A stretch of 64,000 nucleotides of DNA from Centropus unirufus (Eukaryota; Chordata; Aves; Cuculiformes; Centropidae), in NCBI GenBank assembly GCA_013397695.1, contig VYZI01000085.1, positions 1,729,421-1,793,420 of the forward strand. Reading direction: 5' to 3'. Under the pieces are notes generated by a model, which was not told the DNA's origin, made no database searches, and saw only the letters and a program-made list of their open reading frames with translations. Shown here one piece after another: positions 48,561 through 61,280 of this stretch (positions are counted from its first letter, which is position 1; every line of letters begins with the position of its first letter). The translations under genes and the position numbers were made by a program.

Positions 48561-51500
48561 ACCTATTCCAACAATTTTGCCTTTGTCTTTCCGTCCTTCT
48601 GCCCTGCATGATACACGTATCCTTCATGGCAGACACATTTTTAATGAGCCTTCATGAAAATATTTCTCTTTTGTCTTCTCTCCTTTAACAGCTCACTGGA
48701 GCATTCCAGAAAAATGCTAGCCAGGTGTGGCTTGTTCAGTTTTTGGTAGGTTTGCCTAAATTTGGAGAGGCCTTTGGTGAAGCCTGAAAATTGGGCTTCT
48801 AGTGGGAATGATGAGGGGGATTTTTACCCCACGGATTTAATTAGGTTTTATTTTCTTTCAGACCCACAGCAGAATTCCAGGCTGCTTTGGATTGCCCATA
48901 AAGTATGTTTGGAGTAATTCCTAGGAGAGATGTGCTCATTGTCGCAGAACAATTGGATATAGTGTCACATTGGTAAGAATTTCTCTTTAAGAAAGGCAGA
49001 CTCTATGACCAGCAGAGGTTTTGCAGGTCAGGATTGTGTTGTATCAGCAGAACTTTTGCGGGGAAGCTTGCACAGCACGTGCCTGCCCTGTCTGGCTCAG
49101 TCTGTAGTCTTCACAACTAATAACATTTACTCCAAATTTAAAGAGGCGCAAAGGTCAGCAGCCAAATTTAGTCTGGGGGTATCTTTAACTGAAGTCAGCA
49201 GAGCTGATAAATGTGGCCTGATATTTGCTGTTGGAAGAGCGAATATGAGAACAATTCCTCAAGTGTTTATTATAATTTTTACAATCACAAAACAAGGCAA
49301 TTTGCGGTGAAACATTGCATGCAGCTCTGCTCTCAGTAAGTCACAAAGGATGCCAGCTTGAGTTTTTGGCTTAAGTATTATTTGAACTTCCTACCAGGTT
49401 TGTGTTTACCCCCATTGCCCGCAGCACCTCCTTTCTGAGAAACAGCCTCCCTAGGTGTTATAACTGGTCATTTGAAGTGGACAGCCTGTACAGTTGGTAC
49501 GTACCATGGTAGTGGTGATATAAACTATCTTTGTGCTTCTTAAAACTCATATTCATTAAAAACTCTTAGTCATTAAAACTCCTAGTCATTACAACTCATA
49601 GTCATTCTCAGCTGATCAATTAAAGACGTGCCTTGACCCCAATGCAGTCTTGTCGGTGCCTCTAGCAATTAAAACAAAGGCAGAGATGCCTTTGAATGGG
49701 TTGATATTAACCAGAGTAAAAGTTGTGCATGCAACTGAAAAGAGCCGAAAAGGGGGGAAATAAAGAATGAGCACCGTCCTGCCGAGGGAAGGTTGGTACG
49801 GCAGAGTTTGCTGAGCTTTGCTTGATGTGTTTTGTTCTATTTTAACAGAACGGGGTTCGTAGTTTTGCAGTGGTTTGTAGTTGAGTACAACATGTGCTAG
49901 GCTGCATTTGTGATTTGTTATTAGTAAACAAGCCCGAATGCACCAGTCACAGAAGCGAGTGGCCGCTTTCCGTGCAGTTCAGCATGGTGTGTTCCATCGC
50001 CACATTTGGAGCCCACAGAAGAGTCCTCTTGCAGTTAAAGTGTGCAGTCGTCTGTTTTATGAATCAAAGGGAAACTTCAATGCAGCCAAAGCACCCGAGT
50101 GTCCTGAGACCCCAAATTGTTGGAAAATCCCCATTTTTTAAGTCTTTTCAAGCAGATTTGTGTCTTGGAGATGGATCTGAGACCCTTCCAATCCTCTGAC
50201 CAAGCCAGATCCTGGGAGTTTCTCTGGAGCGAGACTCATGTACTTACAGGCCAGTGTCACCACTTACTCCATGTGCCACCTGGGACATTCCTATGTTCCC
50301 CAAACCAACAGGAGGGGACAGGATTCCCATGGAGCAGCTCCCCTGCAGCATCCCAGACCAGTATCCCAGCACCACTCAGCTCCCTTCTCCTTTGCAGCCC
50401 CGAGCAGGGGTGCCAGGCTGAGGCACCGAGTGCCCCAGTGAGGGTGGCTGGCGCTGCCAGGACCAGTTACTCCACGGCAGAGTGGGCAGAGGAGAGGAAA
50501 TGAGCAGTGACTCACAGTCCCCACTCTCCCTGCTCTGCTTTTGAGGCAGCAGAGCCACACGCAGCCCCTCATTGGGGCAGGCTGCTCGCGCACAGCCAAG
50601 TCCTTGGTGAAATTCATTGCATCTGCTGCCGTTCGTTTCCTTTCAGTTTTTATCTAGTCTTTCTGAGCTTCCTGCGAGCACCTGATGCCAGTCGGGACGG
50701 CACGGCGCCTGTTGCCTGCTCAGAGTTTGCTGTGCACAAACCAGTAGGAGCTAGAGGTTAAAGTAAGGGGCTGTGATTCAGTGAGGGCGAGTTTAGGGGC
50801 ACCCTCCCCGTGCTTTGCTGTGCTCTTGTTCTCCCAGGAGGTGGAGGAGAGAGGAGTCACTGAGCTGACCTCAGCGAGGCCGAGGAAACAGATTCCGTGT
50901 TTCTGCCAGAAAGTGCTATGGGAAGCAAATAGCAAAATCAAGAAAGTAATTTGTAAAATATGGATTCTACCTTTTCTCTGGTCTCCACTCTTTTGGTTGC
51001 CTTTAACTCATGTTGATGTAACCATTCACTTGAATATTTTCAGCTTTTCTCAGGCCTGTGAACTTTTCTTTTTATAGGGTGAATTTTTTTTTTGCCAGGC
51101 AAGTTTCCCTCAAACTCTCCCAGTGCCAGTAATTAAGGGATTATTGCAATTACCTCACTGGTGTAGATATTGAGTATTAGCGCTTAGGCTGAATGTGCCC
51201 ACTTTGCTTTCTCTACGGTGACGCTGGGCTGGCTGTGGCTGAACTCTGCTCTAAATGAGCACAGTGTCATTAATGACAGCGCTCCTACAATGGGCACTTT
51301 TGTGCTTAAGAAGCTTTCTATACCTTAATCCAACCTGATGCAAGCTCCACATGCAAATGTGTTACAGGTACCATTTACTTCGTGGCATTAAACAAACATA
51401 AAAAGAGATTCAGATTGCTCTGTGAAGTGTTTAATGAGCTGTGTGGCTCAGGTCCCTGGAGCTGGCCAAACTCCACCAGCTGCAAGTCAAGGCGTAATGC

Positions 51501-53568
51501 TTCCCTTTCCCTGTCCTGTGCCTGGCACCAGCCTGAATACCCTGCTCCTCCCAGTCTTGAGAGTTCTCCTCGTTTACATCAGCCTTCAGGGGCCACAAGG
51601 AGTCGAAAAACACTGTAAACTGTTTGTGGGTCCCTTTTCTCCGGGCAGCTGCAGCAGGGGTGGCATGGCACGCTGCTGGCTGCTGCCACAGGGTGATCCG
51701 GGTGCAAGGGAGGCCACAGCCAAGCTCTGCTCTGCCACCCTGAGCGGGCACAACGCGCGAGTACCCGAGAGTCCTGAGCAGGGGACTCACCTCGGCCGGG
51801 GTGCCAGGAGGGAGAAGAGCAGCTCTGCTGGAGCCACTGCTCTTGTGGTTCCGCGTGTCCAACACAGCTGCTTTTCCCGGCTGCTCTCAGGGACTGCTGT
51901 GCCTCCCCACATCTGGCTCTTTCATGTCTGGCCTGAAATGGCCTTTCTCCTAATGGCAGCTTTTCCATTGCACGCAGGCTCCTGAAGTGATGATAATGTT
52001 CTGTTTCCCTGCAAGCTCTGTGTGAGAAGCTGTGCCTTGTTTTGCATTTCATTTGCCATAATTAAAGTGGCGATGAGACCGTTCAGGACCTGAACGCCCT
52101 TCCACTGCGGTCCATACAAAGATCTGCCATTCGCGGGAATGACATCTGGTCCTCGAGTTCCCCTGCAGATCATTATTCCTCATTCTGGGCTTTGTCCTGC
52201 TCCCTTTCTAAACAAGCTGTGAAAGCATTTGTGCTGCAGGACAAACCATGCCTCATCTGCACCAGGAGAGAGACCCCGCTCTGAGTGCGTTCTCCTCATT
52301 CACAGACGACCAGCCCGAAGCAATGACAATGCCCATAAAGAAATAACCTTCACCATTTTTACAGCCTTTAATTTTTTCTTTGTTTGTCTTTCTGCCATGG
52401 AGGCTGTATGTTACGAATGCCACCTCTGCTTGCTTCCTGTTCCTGGCCAGCTGTGGATTGATGATAGCATCTTCAAGTTGTTGGACTTCCTCTTCTGGTC
52501 TTTAATCTCTTTTGGTTTCAAAATGCACCCCCGCACCCCCCCAACATTTACAGTTACCGACCACAGCAGCAGATAGCAGCAGCTGGGAGCCAAGCAGACA
52601 ACACGCAGCACATTCTAAAAACAAAAAGAGATCTGTTCTTTAGGTTATATAAGAGGATTTATTGCTAAGATTTAGTGAAGCTCAGAGTAAGGTCTGAGCG
52701 TTTGGCAGTTAATGTCTGAAATGTGCTAATTCCTGACATTTTCAAATACGCTACAACTTGATTCGGCTGTACCTGTAGGAACAATGACAGCTGGTGATGT
52801 ATTTATGCTGCACAGTGTATAAATTCAAAAGAGGATTTTATACAGCATCAACTTACCTGACGGGCAATAGGCTCCCTCCTATCAGAACACACATTCCCTG
52901 CCCTCAATATTTAGGCTGCAAATAGCAACACATTTTCTTTAGGTAACACCTGTACTCAAAGCCAGGCTAAACCAAGCCTAATGTAACCATCCACTTCTTC
53001 AGAAGCAAAGCCACAGGTGATTTTGCTTCCTCTTCCTTTCCTTCTTCATTAAAATCTGGTTTCACAGGGCACAGAGCCTGGCTGAGCTGCGCAGCAGATG
53101 TTTTGAAGAAAGTCCTGGCCAGCAGCCACTTCATGTCTGTTGTTGGTTGGGTTTGTTTTCAGATAGAGAGGGAAATGTACCTTATTATGTGTAGGTGTTT
53201 CTTCCAAGATGCATGAAAAGTAAGAACAAGTCGGGAACTGCAGAGTTTCTTCAGTCAGGTGCTCCAGCCCTCGCCAGCTGGGATTGCAGCCCAGGTACCA
53301 TTTGCATAGTTGGAGCATCCACATGTATCGAGGTCATGAAGATAAGAGGAATCGATGAGTTTGCTGTTAGCGTGCACTATCACTTATGTGACGTGTCTTG
53401 AACTGATTTTTATGTTGTACTCATGCAATTTGGCTAATGCAGATTTCATTTTACATCGTTACCATCAGAGTCTAAGCCGGGAATGGTGCAATTTTTGCTT
53501 CCGAGTCTGTGTCTGAGATTTCCTCAGCCATTACCTGTCAGTGTGCTCTCAAGGCACTGCAAGTTCTG
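48561..53568. other. Long unique stretch with GC-rich chance frames
   Basis: No confirmed gene. It contains the weak exon-like interval 48862-48902 and a degenerate minisatellite at 49542-49606. A 17-bp palindrome lies at 52080-52096 (CGTTCAGGACCTGAACG, central A). At 50200-50770 and 51420-52050 long overlapping frames up to 187 codons occur on both strands without recognisable domains. Confidence 0.45.
49542..49606. repeat. Degenerate 16-bp minisatellite, four units
   Basis: Four tandem units are variants of AAAACTCNTAGTCATT, each with one or two changes and one with an extra A. The decay suggests an old array. Confidence 0.8.
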
Positions 53569-53630
53569 GCTTTTCCTCTCTCTGTCTTTTCCTCTCTCTG
53601 TCTTTTCCTCTCTCTGTCTTTTCCTCTCTC
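53569..53630. repeat. 16-bp pyrimidine minisatellite, almost four units
   Basis: Perfect or near-perfect tandem units of TCTGTCTTTTCCTCTC. All bases except one G per unit are pyrimidine on the plus strand. The high identity suggests recent expansion. Confidence 0.93.
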
Positions 53631-55642
53631 CAGTCACAACCTCAGATTGCAGGCTGGTTTACTTTCATGTTTTATCGTACCGGTTTGATTTAAAGCTGCT
53701 ATTCTCTGCTGAGTCTTTCATCGGGAGGGAAGCTGTGCTCATCATTTGGGAATCATGGCCACAGCCAGGAGATCTATGCTCAGTTCATGATGTTCTCCAG
53801 ACACTTCACCTTAGGCCCCAGCTCTGCAGGGTCTGACTGCCTTGGGCTGAAGCCAGTTGGAGGTTGGTGTGATCAGTATCATGGACTGGTGGAGGACGGT
53901 AGAGGGGCTATCTCCTCTAATCTGTTATCTCCTCTTATCTCTTGCTTCATTTACAAAATGGCGACTGTGTCCTAAAAGTTCCTTTATCAGCTTGGCTTTT
54001 GGGTTGTTCAAGCAGCCTTGGTCCCAACCATCTTCTGTTGAAACCCTCATACCTTCTGGGCTTGGTCCCAAATCCAATCGGGACAAATCAGGCCAAACTC
54101 TCTCAGATTTTGGTGAGAGGCTGGGAAAGATTATGCCGTGCAATTCTGATGTCTGTGTTGTCCTCAGATTGCCCCAGAGCTAACTGGCAGCTGCAGCTGG
54201 ACCTCCTGCCCCAGTGTGCCTGCAGCATAGCCAGGCACAGGATGTGATTCATCCTGTGCAGCTCTCAACTCTCTCCTCTTTTTTGACTCCAAGAGCCAAG
54301 ATGCAGATTTTCCATCCTATACCACATTTTGCTCCAGTGGGTGCCTCCTGTCTGATGCTGCCTGCTGACAAAATAGCTCCTGCATTGATTTCTTCTGGTT
54401 GTGCCGAGCAGCTCACCCAGCAGGGAGGACTCTCAGCCGAGCCAGGGTACGTGGTGAGCCCAAACTGCTCACCTGAAGCAAGGTTGGCCAGCGCAGTGCG
54501 CTTCAGGACAGTAATTCAGGCAGGGAGAGGCCAGTGCCTGAGCTGCTGTGCCCTGCAGTGGCAGCGAGGAGGTTGATGTGGTGCTGTTAGCAGGGGTATT
54601 GCAGCCACTATCTCATCTGTCTAGCCTTAGGTAAACACCCTGCGTGTTACACGGGCATTTAATCGCCTGGCTTTACAGAATCCCCCAACTGTCGAGGAAG
54701 CATCCCAGTCTGGAGTGGCCAGCAGCTGCCTTTGAGTCCATCTGGGGTTTGTTTTCCGAAGGGTTACTCCTCCCTCACACCTCCAACCTCAGAACAGGGA
54801 GATGCCAGCCACAGGAGAAGGGGGCAGTGGACGGAGAGCTCAGCCTTGTCTCATTGGGCTGATAAATGCCCTCCCTCTGCTCCCACCTGGTCTCTGTGAC
54901 CTGCCGATGCAGAAATCAAATTGACGTTGGCAACAGCCCATATTGGCCTGAAAGCCACAGATTAGCTTCTGAGAAAGCCTGACGTAACTTTTTGTTCTCG
55001 TTACCGAGCCTGGAGGGAAGACACCCCCCATACGCCTCCTCCCTCCCCTTGGTTCAAGGATTTTAATGTAGCAGGCAGTGGCGCTGGACATGATACACGT
55101 GCTTGAATGGACACGTTTAGATGTGAGCCAGGGAAGAGCTGGTCTCCTCTCCAGGATGCCTCAGCCTTATTTCCCATTGAGATTGTCCACATGCACACAC
55201 TGCCTTTTCAGAGATGATGAACTACCGGAGCTGTAAAACCTCAGCTTGCGTTTCAGCCCATATGTACATTGGTTGCCACTTCATATTGCATCAGGAAAAT
55301 ATTTAATGGTAGGGAAAGGAAGAATGCCCCTGCACTGGGAAGAACAATGTATTCTCAGGAGCTCAGATCTGCTACCTTTGCTTAAGCTAAACAGCGTCGT
55401 GTCGGGTTGTGTCACGTCGTGTTGTGCTGTCAAAGGCTGAGTACTGTTTTTTGCCAAACTGGTTTAAGTCCAGCCATTCTCTGCTGGCTTCAGGGAAGGC
55501 AATCTGGATTTATCCCATTGATTGAGAGTTTCAGAGCAATCGTGGCTTCACACTTCCAAAGCCATTGCATTTAATCTCGTTAATAAGAACTGAAGATGTG
55601 AGCAATGTAGGCCCAAGTCATATAAATCACTTTCTTTTCCAG
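53631..55642. other. Unique non-coding stretch
   Basis: No gene seen. At 55395-55432 a low-complexity run of GTCGTGT and GTTGTGT words is CpG-containing. At 53930-53965 a CTTCATTTACAAAATGG word recalls MIR-type ends but is too short to call. Confidence 0.45.
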
Positions 55643-55700
55643 CTCATTTAACTTTGGCCAATGGCTTTATGCCTCAGTTTGCTCCATTTCCAAAAATGTG
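55643..55700 (+). mobile_element. Possible MIR-like SINE fragment, sense
   Basis: CTCATTTAACTTTGGCC is followed by ATGCCTCAGTTTGCTCCATT. This parallels the MIR-type TCACTTAACCTC, TGCCTCAGTTTCCCCATC and TGTAAAATG words. Short and diverged. Confidence 0.4.
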
Positions 55701-56090
55701 TCCAGTTCCTCTCTTGATGCATGGCTAAGGCTCTCTTCAATCGCTGACTCTGTCAACTGGGTAGTATCCCAGCCCCTCCTAATTGTGTAATTCTGCCTCG
55801 GCTTAAATATATTATTCCCCTTTTCCTTTCAAACGTGTTATCTCAGAAACAGCACCAGCACCATGGGATCCCTTTAGCTTTCCGCTTTCTGTGTGTCTCT
55901 CCTAGAGGAGCTCTAACTTTTCACTAACCCCTATCTCCCTCTCGCTCCCCACCCAACGTGTGCGGCTGCTGTTGGAGTCCACAAGCCCCACATGCAAGAG
56001 GGATGCAGTTGCTCTTCAGTGTGAAAAACCTCAGAGCTCAGTTCCCCAACACTGGGAGCAGCTGCAGAGATGCCCGTGGCTCATCCCTGT

Positions 56091-56117
56091 GGGAAGGGGC
56101 GGGCTGTGGGAGCAGGG
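56091..56117 (+). other. Five-run G-quadruplex-type motif
   Basis: GGG, GGGG, GGG, GGG and GGG are separated by loops of 2, 1, 4 and 4 bases. One spare run would allow alternative folds. It lies in a GC-rich patch (about 55950-56230). Confidence 0.6.
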
Positions 56118-59100
56118 CACCCGTGGGCTCCTGCAGTTCATCCCCCTGCTGTGGCCGAGGTTTGGGATCAAAACGTGGCCGGGGCTCTGCCACTGCTGTC
56201 ATCTTTGTGCTTTGGCGGGAGCCAAGAGCTTCGAGTTGGAGCTCAGAAGTGTCTGAAGTACATTTGATGGGAACAGCAGGAGGGTGACCAACTGGAGGAA
56301 AAGTCTGTGACCAAAGAGACTTCTGAGATGGGCTGCTGGCATTGACGCCGTAATGACAGCTCATCATAGCCAGGCTGGTCTAGGGGTGTCAACAATCCAG
56401 TAGAAAGCCCTTAAGGAACTAATTACCGTTTAAACCAGCCAGATTGCTGAAAATGAAACCCCTGCACTGTGTATAGGGATATTATCTCCATAAGGAGATA
56501 ACCTGTGTCGTGCTGAGACTCAGGTCTGTCTGCGGAGCCTCCACGTGTGCGCGGAGGGGAGGGCAGAGCAATGCGCTCCTCCCGGTGCTTATTCTTGCGG
56601 AGAAAGTGTGAGAAGCCACTAGGATTAGTATTAATGTGCTCTAAATGGAGCTCAGGGTACCTGAGGTGCTCAGTGCCCATATTCCAGCACAGTGGGCTGG
56701 GTGGAGTAGATGGCATCAAGGAGCGTGCAATTATGCAGATGTGTAGCATTTCCATAATGTTTTACTGCTCTAGAAGACAAAGCATAAATCTCTGGGTTTG
56801 CTACAAAAATGTCCATTGTTGCTGTCGCTGCCAGCTTGCCAGGCTGTTTTGTCATCTGCTCGGAGCTTGTTAGGGCCTTGGAGTGCCGTGCAGGAAAAAC
56901 CTCTCGGCGAGATGTGTGTTGTGAATTACAACCCTGATAAATATCAGAGGGTGCATGCTGAGGTGTAGCATTAATATTTATATGGGAACAGATGTCTTGG
57001 CTATTGGCCAGGGCACAGCCTTGACGTGTTAGATGTTGGGAAAAAAATTAAAAAATGGCCCCTGCCCCTAAGAAATCACAGTTTTTATATAGCAACTATT
57101 AAAAATATTAGATATCATTTTAAACGCATGAATGATTTAAATGAATAGGTAGAAGAAAAATGTGGGTGGAAGGTAAAGCTGTAATAACATTTTTCCCTGA
57201 AATGAGTGAAACTTTGCCAACCAGTGGCTGGTTTATATATTCATTAGCTGGATTTTAAGTATCTTTTTTTATTCCAACATTTTACACAGATATATCTTAG
57301 CTATAAAGGAATCTCCTTTTGTTTATACTCTGATAAAAAGGTTAAGTAAGAGTTCTTAAAACGTTTTTGTGCTCTGTAGAGACAGGGGGATGTAGCAACA
57401 CCTTATTTATAAATATTCTTTCCTCTTCCTGGCAAGATTTCTAATTCCAGTGGAACATGACAACATCTCCTTCTGCTTTGATAATGTCATGCATGCATGC
57501 GCCTGCTGTTAGTTGCAGGACAATGACTTCACACCCAACACAAATAGGCAACAACTGGCAAAGCCAGAAATAAGACTCTGTTTATGCTGATAATAGTTTT
57601 CCTCTGTGCTTTGAATGCTCCTTCTGGTGGAGTAGCTAATTCCAGCTTTGGACCACTTTGCAGCTATCATCTATGATAGCTTTTGAAGTCATGGTGTGCT
57701 GCAGGGTTGGAGTACTTAAAAATTCTCCCATTGCCATTTGCAGAGGTGAGCAATAGCTGGCTTGGCGGAGGCTTGACGCTCCACAAGCGCTGTGAGGGGT
57801 CCTATGCCAAGTCCTTGTGATGAGCACCCAAGGGTTAAGCTTCACATTCTCTTGCATCCTCTCCTTTCTTTGCATGTGCAGCAAGATGAAGCTGGCCTCA
57901 CTATTTGCTTTTCTAAATGAAGATGTATCTTCTGGCAGGGTACCACTCAGGAGCCCACAAGGACATCACCTGAAATGACGCACATTGGCTGTGAGAAGCC
58001 AGAGACCGATGGGCGTTACACATGGTCCCTGCACAGCTGTAGCCACCATCTCCACACCTGAGCATCAGCACAGGAGAACGTAGAGCTACGTGCATGAACC
58101 CTGTCCAGATTGTACCATTTCTCTGAGCAACGGGCTTCAACCTGAAGAATTAAAGGCCAGGCAAGGAGTTACCTGAATCTGATGAGTATCTGTGGAGCGT
58201 GTGGATGGGGAGAAAATTTGTTTGGAGCCCATGAGGCTCAGTCTTTCACTTTGGTTATCAGCGAGGAGAGAGTGAGAAAAATCTTGTAACTTTTCCCTTT
58301 CCACCAAGAATGAGAGACGAAAGGAACATCAGCCTTCCTTTGATTCACCAGAATAGCTCATCTTCCCCCAAAAGGAGGAAATTGCCATTTTAAAGCTTGT
58401 AGCCCTGGAAAAGATTCTCCAGTGGTTTTGTTCCCCAGGCAGAGCAGCAGAGTGCTCTGCACGTCAGCGTTGATGACAAACAAACAGAAAGCATAGAGAG
58501 CAGAGGCTTGACTCATTGCCATGGGTGCAAGGACTGTTCTTTGAACCCTCTGCACTCATGGGGACAGCTTGCTTGGAGAGGTGATTCATCACTGGGGAAG
58601 TCCAGGATGAAGTATGGACACCGCCTTCCCAAAAGGGACAGCTGTCGTCTCTTACACGGGCTCCTCCCCTGGCTGTCATAGCACTGGAAATGACTTGCTG
58701 CTTCTGGGAATGGGCCACATGATGTAGATCTCGAGGACGTATCTCCTCATTGTTAGTTCTGAATTACTAAGACTGGACTGCTACGTGCAGTGTCCCCTCT
58801 GGATGGGGTCTTTGCCATTAGGGGCTTGCAGACAGTTTTATGGGTCTTAGGAACCAAAAAAATGTTGCATGGGAATTTCCAGAAATATGTAGGGCTTTTA
58901 TCTTTTTCATACTTTGCAGAAATCCGATGTATGTTTAGTCCACCTAGTTCAGGAGTGTCGCATTCTCCATGGCCTAACCTTGGTTACAGGAAGTAAATCA
59001 CCAGAAAATCGATCCATCTCTTCTCATCAACAGTTCTCCTACAAATAAGCAAAAAAATTTGGGGGAAATTCCAATATTCTTCAGAGATTTGATGGGGGGA

Positions 59101-59655
59101 GGAGGGGAGAGCACAGGTAAAGCTCTGAGAGAGGCAGCAACCCTGGATAGAGAACCACAAAAATGAAGAGCTGGAAAGAACTGGTTAGGGTGGGGAAACA
59201 TGGAACAATATGTGTATCCTGGGACCAAAATGTTTTGGGAGTTTGTGGCATGGAAGAGGCAACTTTCAAGTGATGGACAGTGCCAGTAGGTGACTTTGAG
59301 TTTTAGGCATCTTCTTCGTCAATTGTAGTGAAGTTAGAAATAAGGAGAAGAAAGCAGGAGCATGTAAGACTAAGGGTGGAAAATTCAGATGAATGGTAAG
59401 GACGGGTGTGCGTCCACATGAAGAGGGTGAAGAATATCTGGAGGGCAAATAAATATGAGATCAGAAAGAATAAGTCTTGAGAGAGCTCAAGAACTGTTGA
59501 AGGATGCAACCCAGGGCAGCTTACAGGGCTCTAAGTACATAAAAACACACTTGGCTGCAGAAATTTCTAATCTGGAGATGGTTGGCAGCTGGGAGACAGA
59601 AAGCACCCAGGGGAATTATTGTATGTGCTTACCCTGTGCTCATACTTTTCCCCAG

Positions 59656-59772
59656 GCATTTTGCTTTTGCCCACTGTTGGAGACAAGAGCTGCATGGACC
59701 TTTGGCCTGGCCCAGTGTGGCTGCTCTTATGTTCTTGTGCTCTCGTGTTGTGAAAGAGTTGGAGTCCTTGTG
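59656..59772 (+). other. Exon-like interval, unproven
   Basis: A good acceptor (CATACTTTTCCCCAG) ends at 59655 and a strong donor (CTTGTG then GTAAGT) starts at 59773. The 117 bases are open in two frames. The phase-0 peptide (begins AFCFCPLLETRAAWTFG) is cysteine-rich and hydrophobic and is not recognised. Two open frames argue for composition rather than coding. A non-coding RNA exon is possible. Confidence 0.15.
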
Positions 59773-61257
59773 GTAAGTCTTGCGTTCTTTAGCACACGCT
59801 GCAGGACAAACCGCGCTTATCACGGCGCCGTTGCTGAGTCAGAAGGGACCTTACCGACATTCCTCATTGCACACAACACGTGGAAAGTGTCGTGAGAAGA
59901 CTCTGTGTTTCCCCAAAACAATGGGCCTCTTCACCAAGAGGACTCTTCCATAGGTACAGCAAATTGCTGCTAGTGTCCCCGTTTCCTGCAGCCGGGCTGC
60001 TCCAGCTCCAGGCTCTGGAAGCGTGGAGGGAGCAACTCATTCTCTACCAGCTTTTGTTGCTGTTTCGGTTTGGTGGCCAGGCTGCTTGGGCTGCCTAGGG
60101 AGCCTCTCCTGGGACATTCCCTTGCCTCTGGCCCCCTGCAGCCTGGTAGCCTCGATGCTTTGGGCTGTCACCCACAATGTGCTTGTGAGGCTGTTTTGGT
60201 TCCCTAAGGGGACAGGAGTCTTGGTAGATCTCGTTGTTCCTCTCTCCTTGCTAGCATCTTGGCAGCTGGTGACAGGAGAGCTTCCTGAGCCTCTTCTTGG
60301 GACCCTTTGGCTGCCTCACTCCTCCTACACTTCTTTGGCTGGGGACTCGGGACTGTTGAGGTTATAATTCTCTCCCATGAGTAGTGCTGTCCTGCCCATC
60401 AGGGCTGGCGTTACTGGTGGCACGTGTGTCTCAATTTTTCCAAGAACACCATGGTACTTTTTAAAAATTGGCATTTCCCAAGGAGGCGAAGGTACTGTTA
60501 GAATCTCCTGATAACTCCACTCTCTTCCCTTCTGCTTTTCCTTCATTCCCATGGTGAGAATGACAATATTTGTCTCTTACAGGTAGGAACAAAGCACATC
60601 TGCTTCCAGAGTACAAGGAAGGTCTGAGCAATGTTCATACACATATACAGTAACTTCCTCGCCTGGTGGATGCACACACACACATGAACTGCGTCTTTCA
60701 GGGGTACGTTTTGTCTAAGGTCAGTGTTTTTCTCTGCAAAGCTCAGACCCTACTTAGTGGAGAAAGAAGCCTTGCCAAGAGCTGGATTCAATTTATAAGA
60801 AACTAGGTGGAAATAATGATGAGGAAATGAGAAAAATAGGCTTTTGATGAAATAATTAATGGCTAGTTGTGACACAATCTCACAGCAGCAATCCAAGGCT
60901 CAGGGAGATCAGAGGAGCCCATCCGCTGCCAGACAATGCTTACCATGCAAAGCCAAGCAGCCTCCTGTTTGCAATTTAAATTCATAACCGTATACATGGG
61001 CTGCAGTTGGTGGCGGCTTGTTTGTCTTAAGTTCTCTCCTAACAAACCAACAGCCCTCCCTTCGCCTCGCATCTGAAGGGGGAACGGACCAGCGGGTTCC
61101 AAGGCGTTGTGTAGCGTGTAAGACAAGTCCAGCTCTAAAGCAGCTAAGGCTGGGGGAGGGACGTTTCAACATGCGTGAATTATTCTACTTCCACCAAACT
61201 CAACAGAGATCTGCTGCTTGTAGATCTCCAAAGGGCTGAAAGCAGTGATTCTTAGCT

Positions 61258-61280
61258 GGGGATGTCTGGGGAAGGGAGGG
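61258..61280 (+). other. G-quadruplex-type motif
   Basis: GGGG, GGGG, GGG and GGG are separated by loops of 6, 2 and 1 bases on the plus strand. Confidence 0.55.

Noticed and set aside
51422..51985. 187-codon plus-strand frame with minus-strand frames of similar size
   Set aside because: Mutually overlapping frames, no recognisable domain, no start or splice context.
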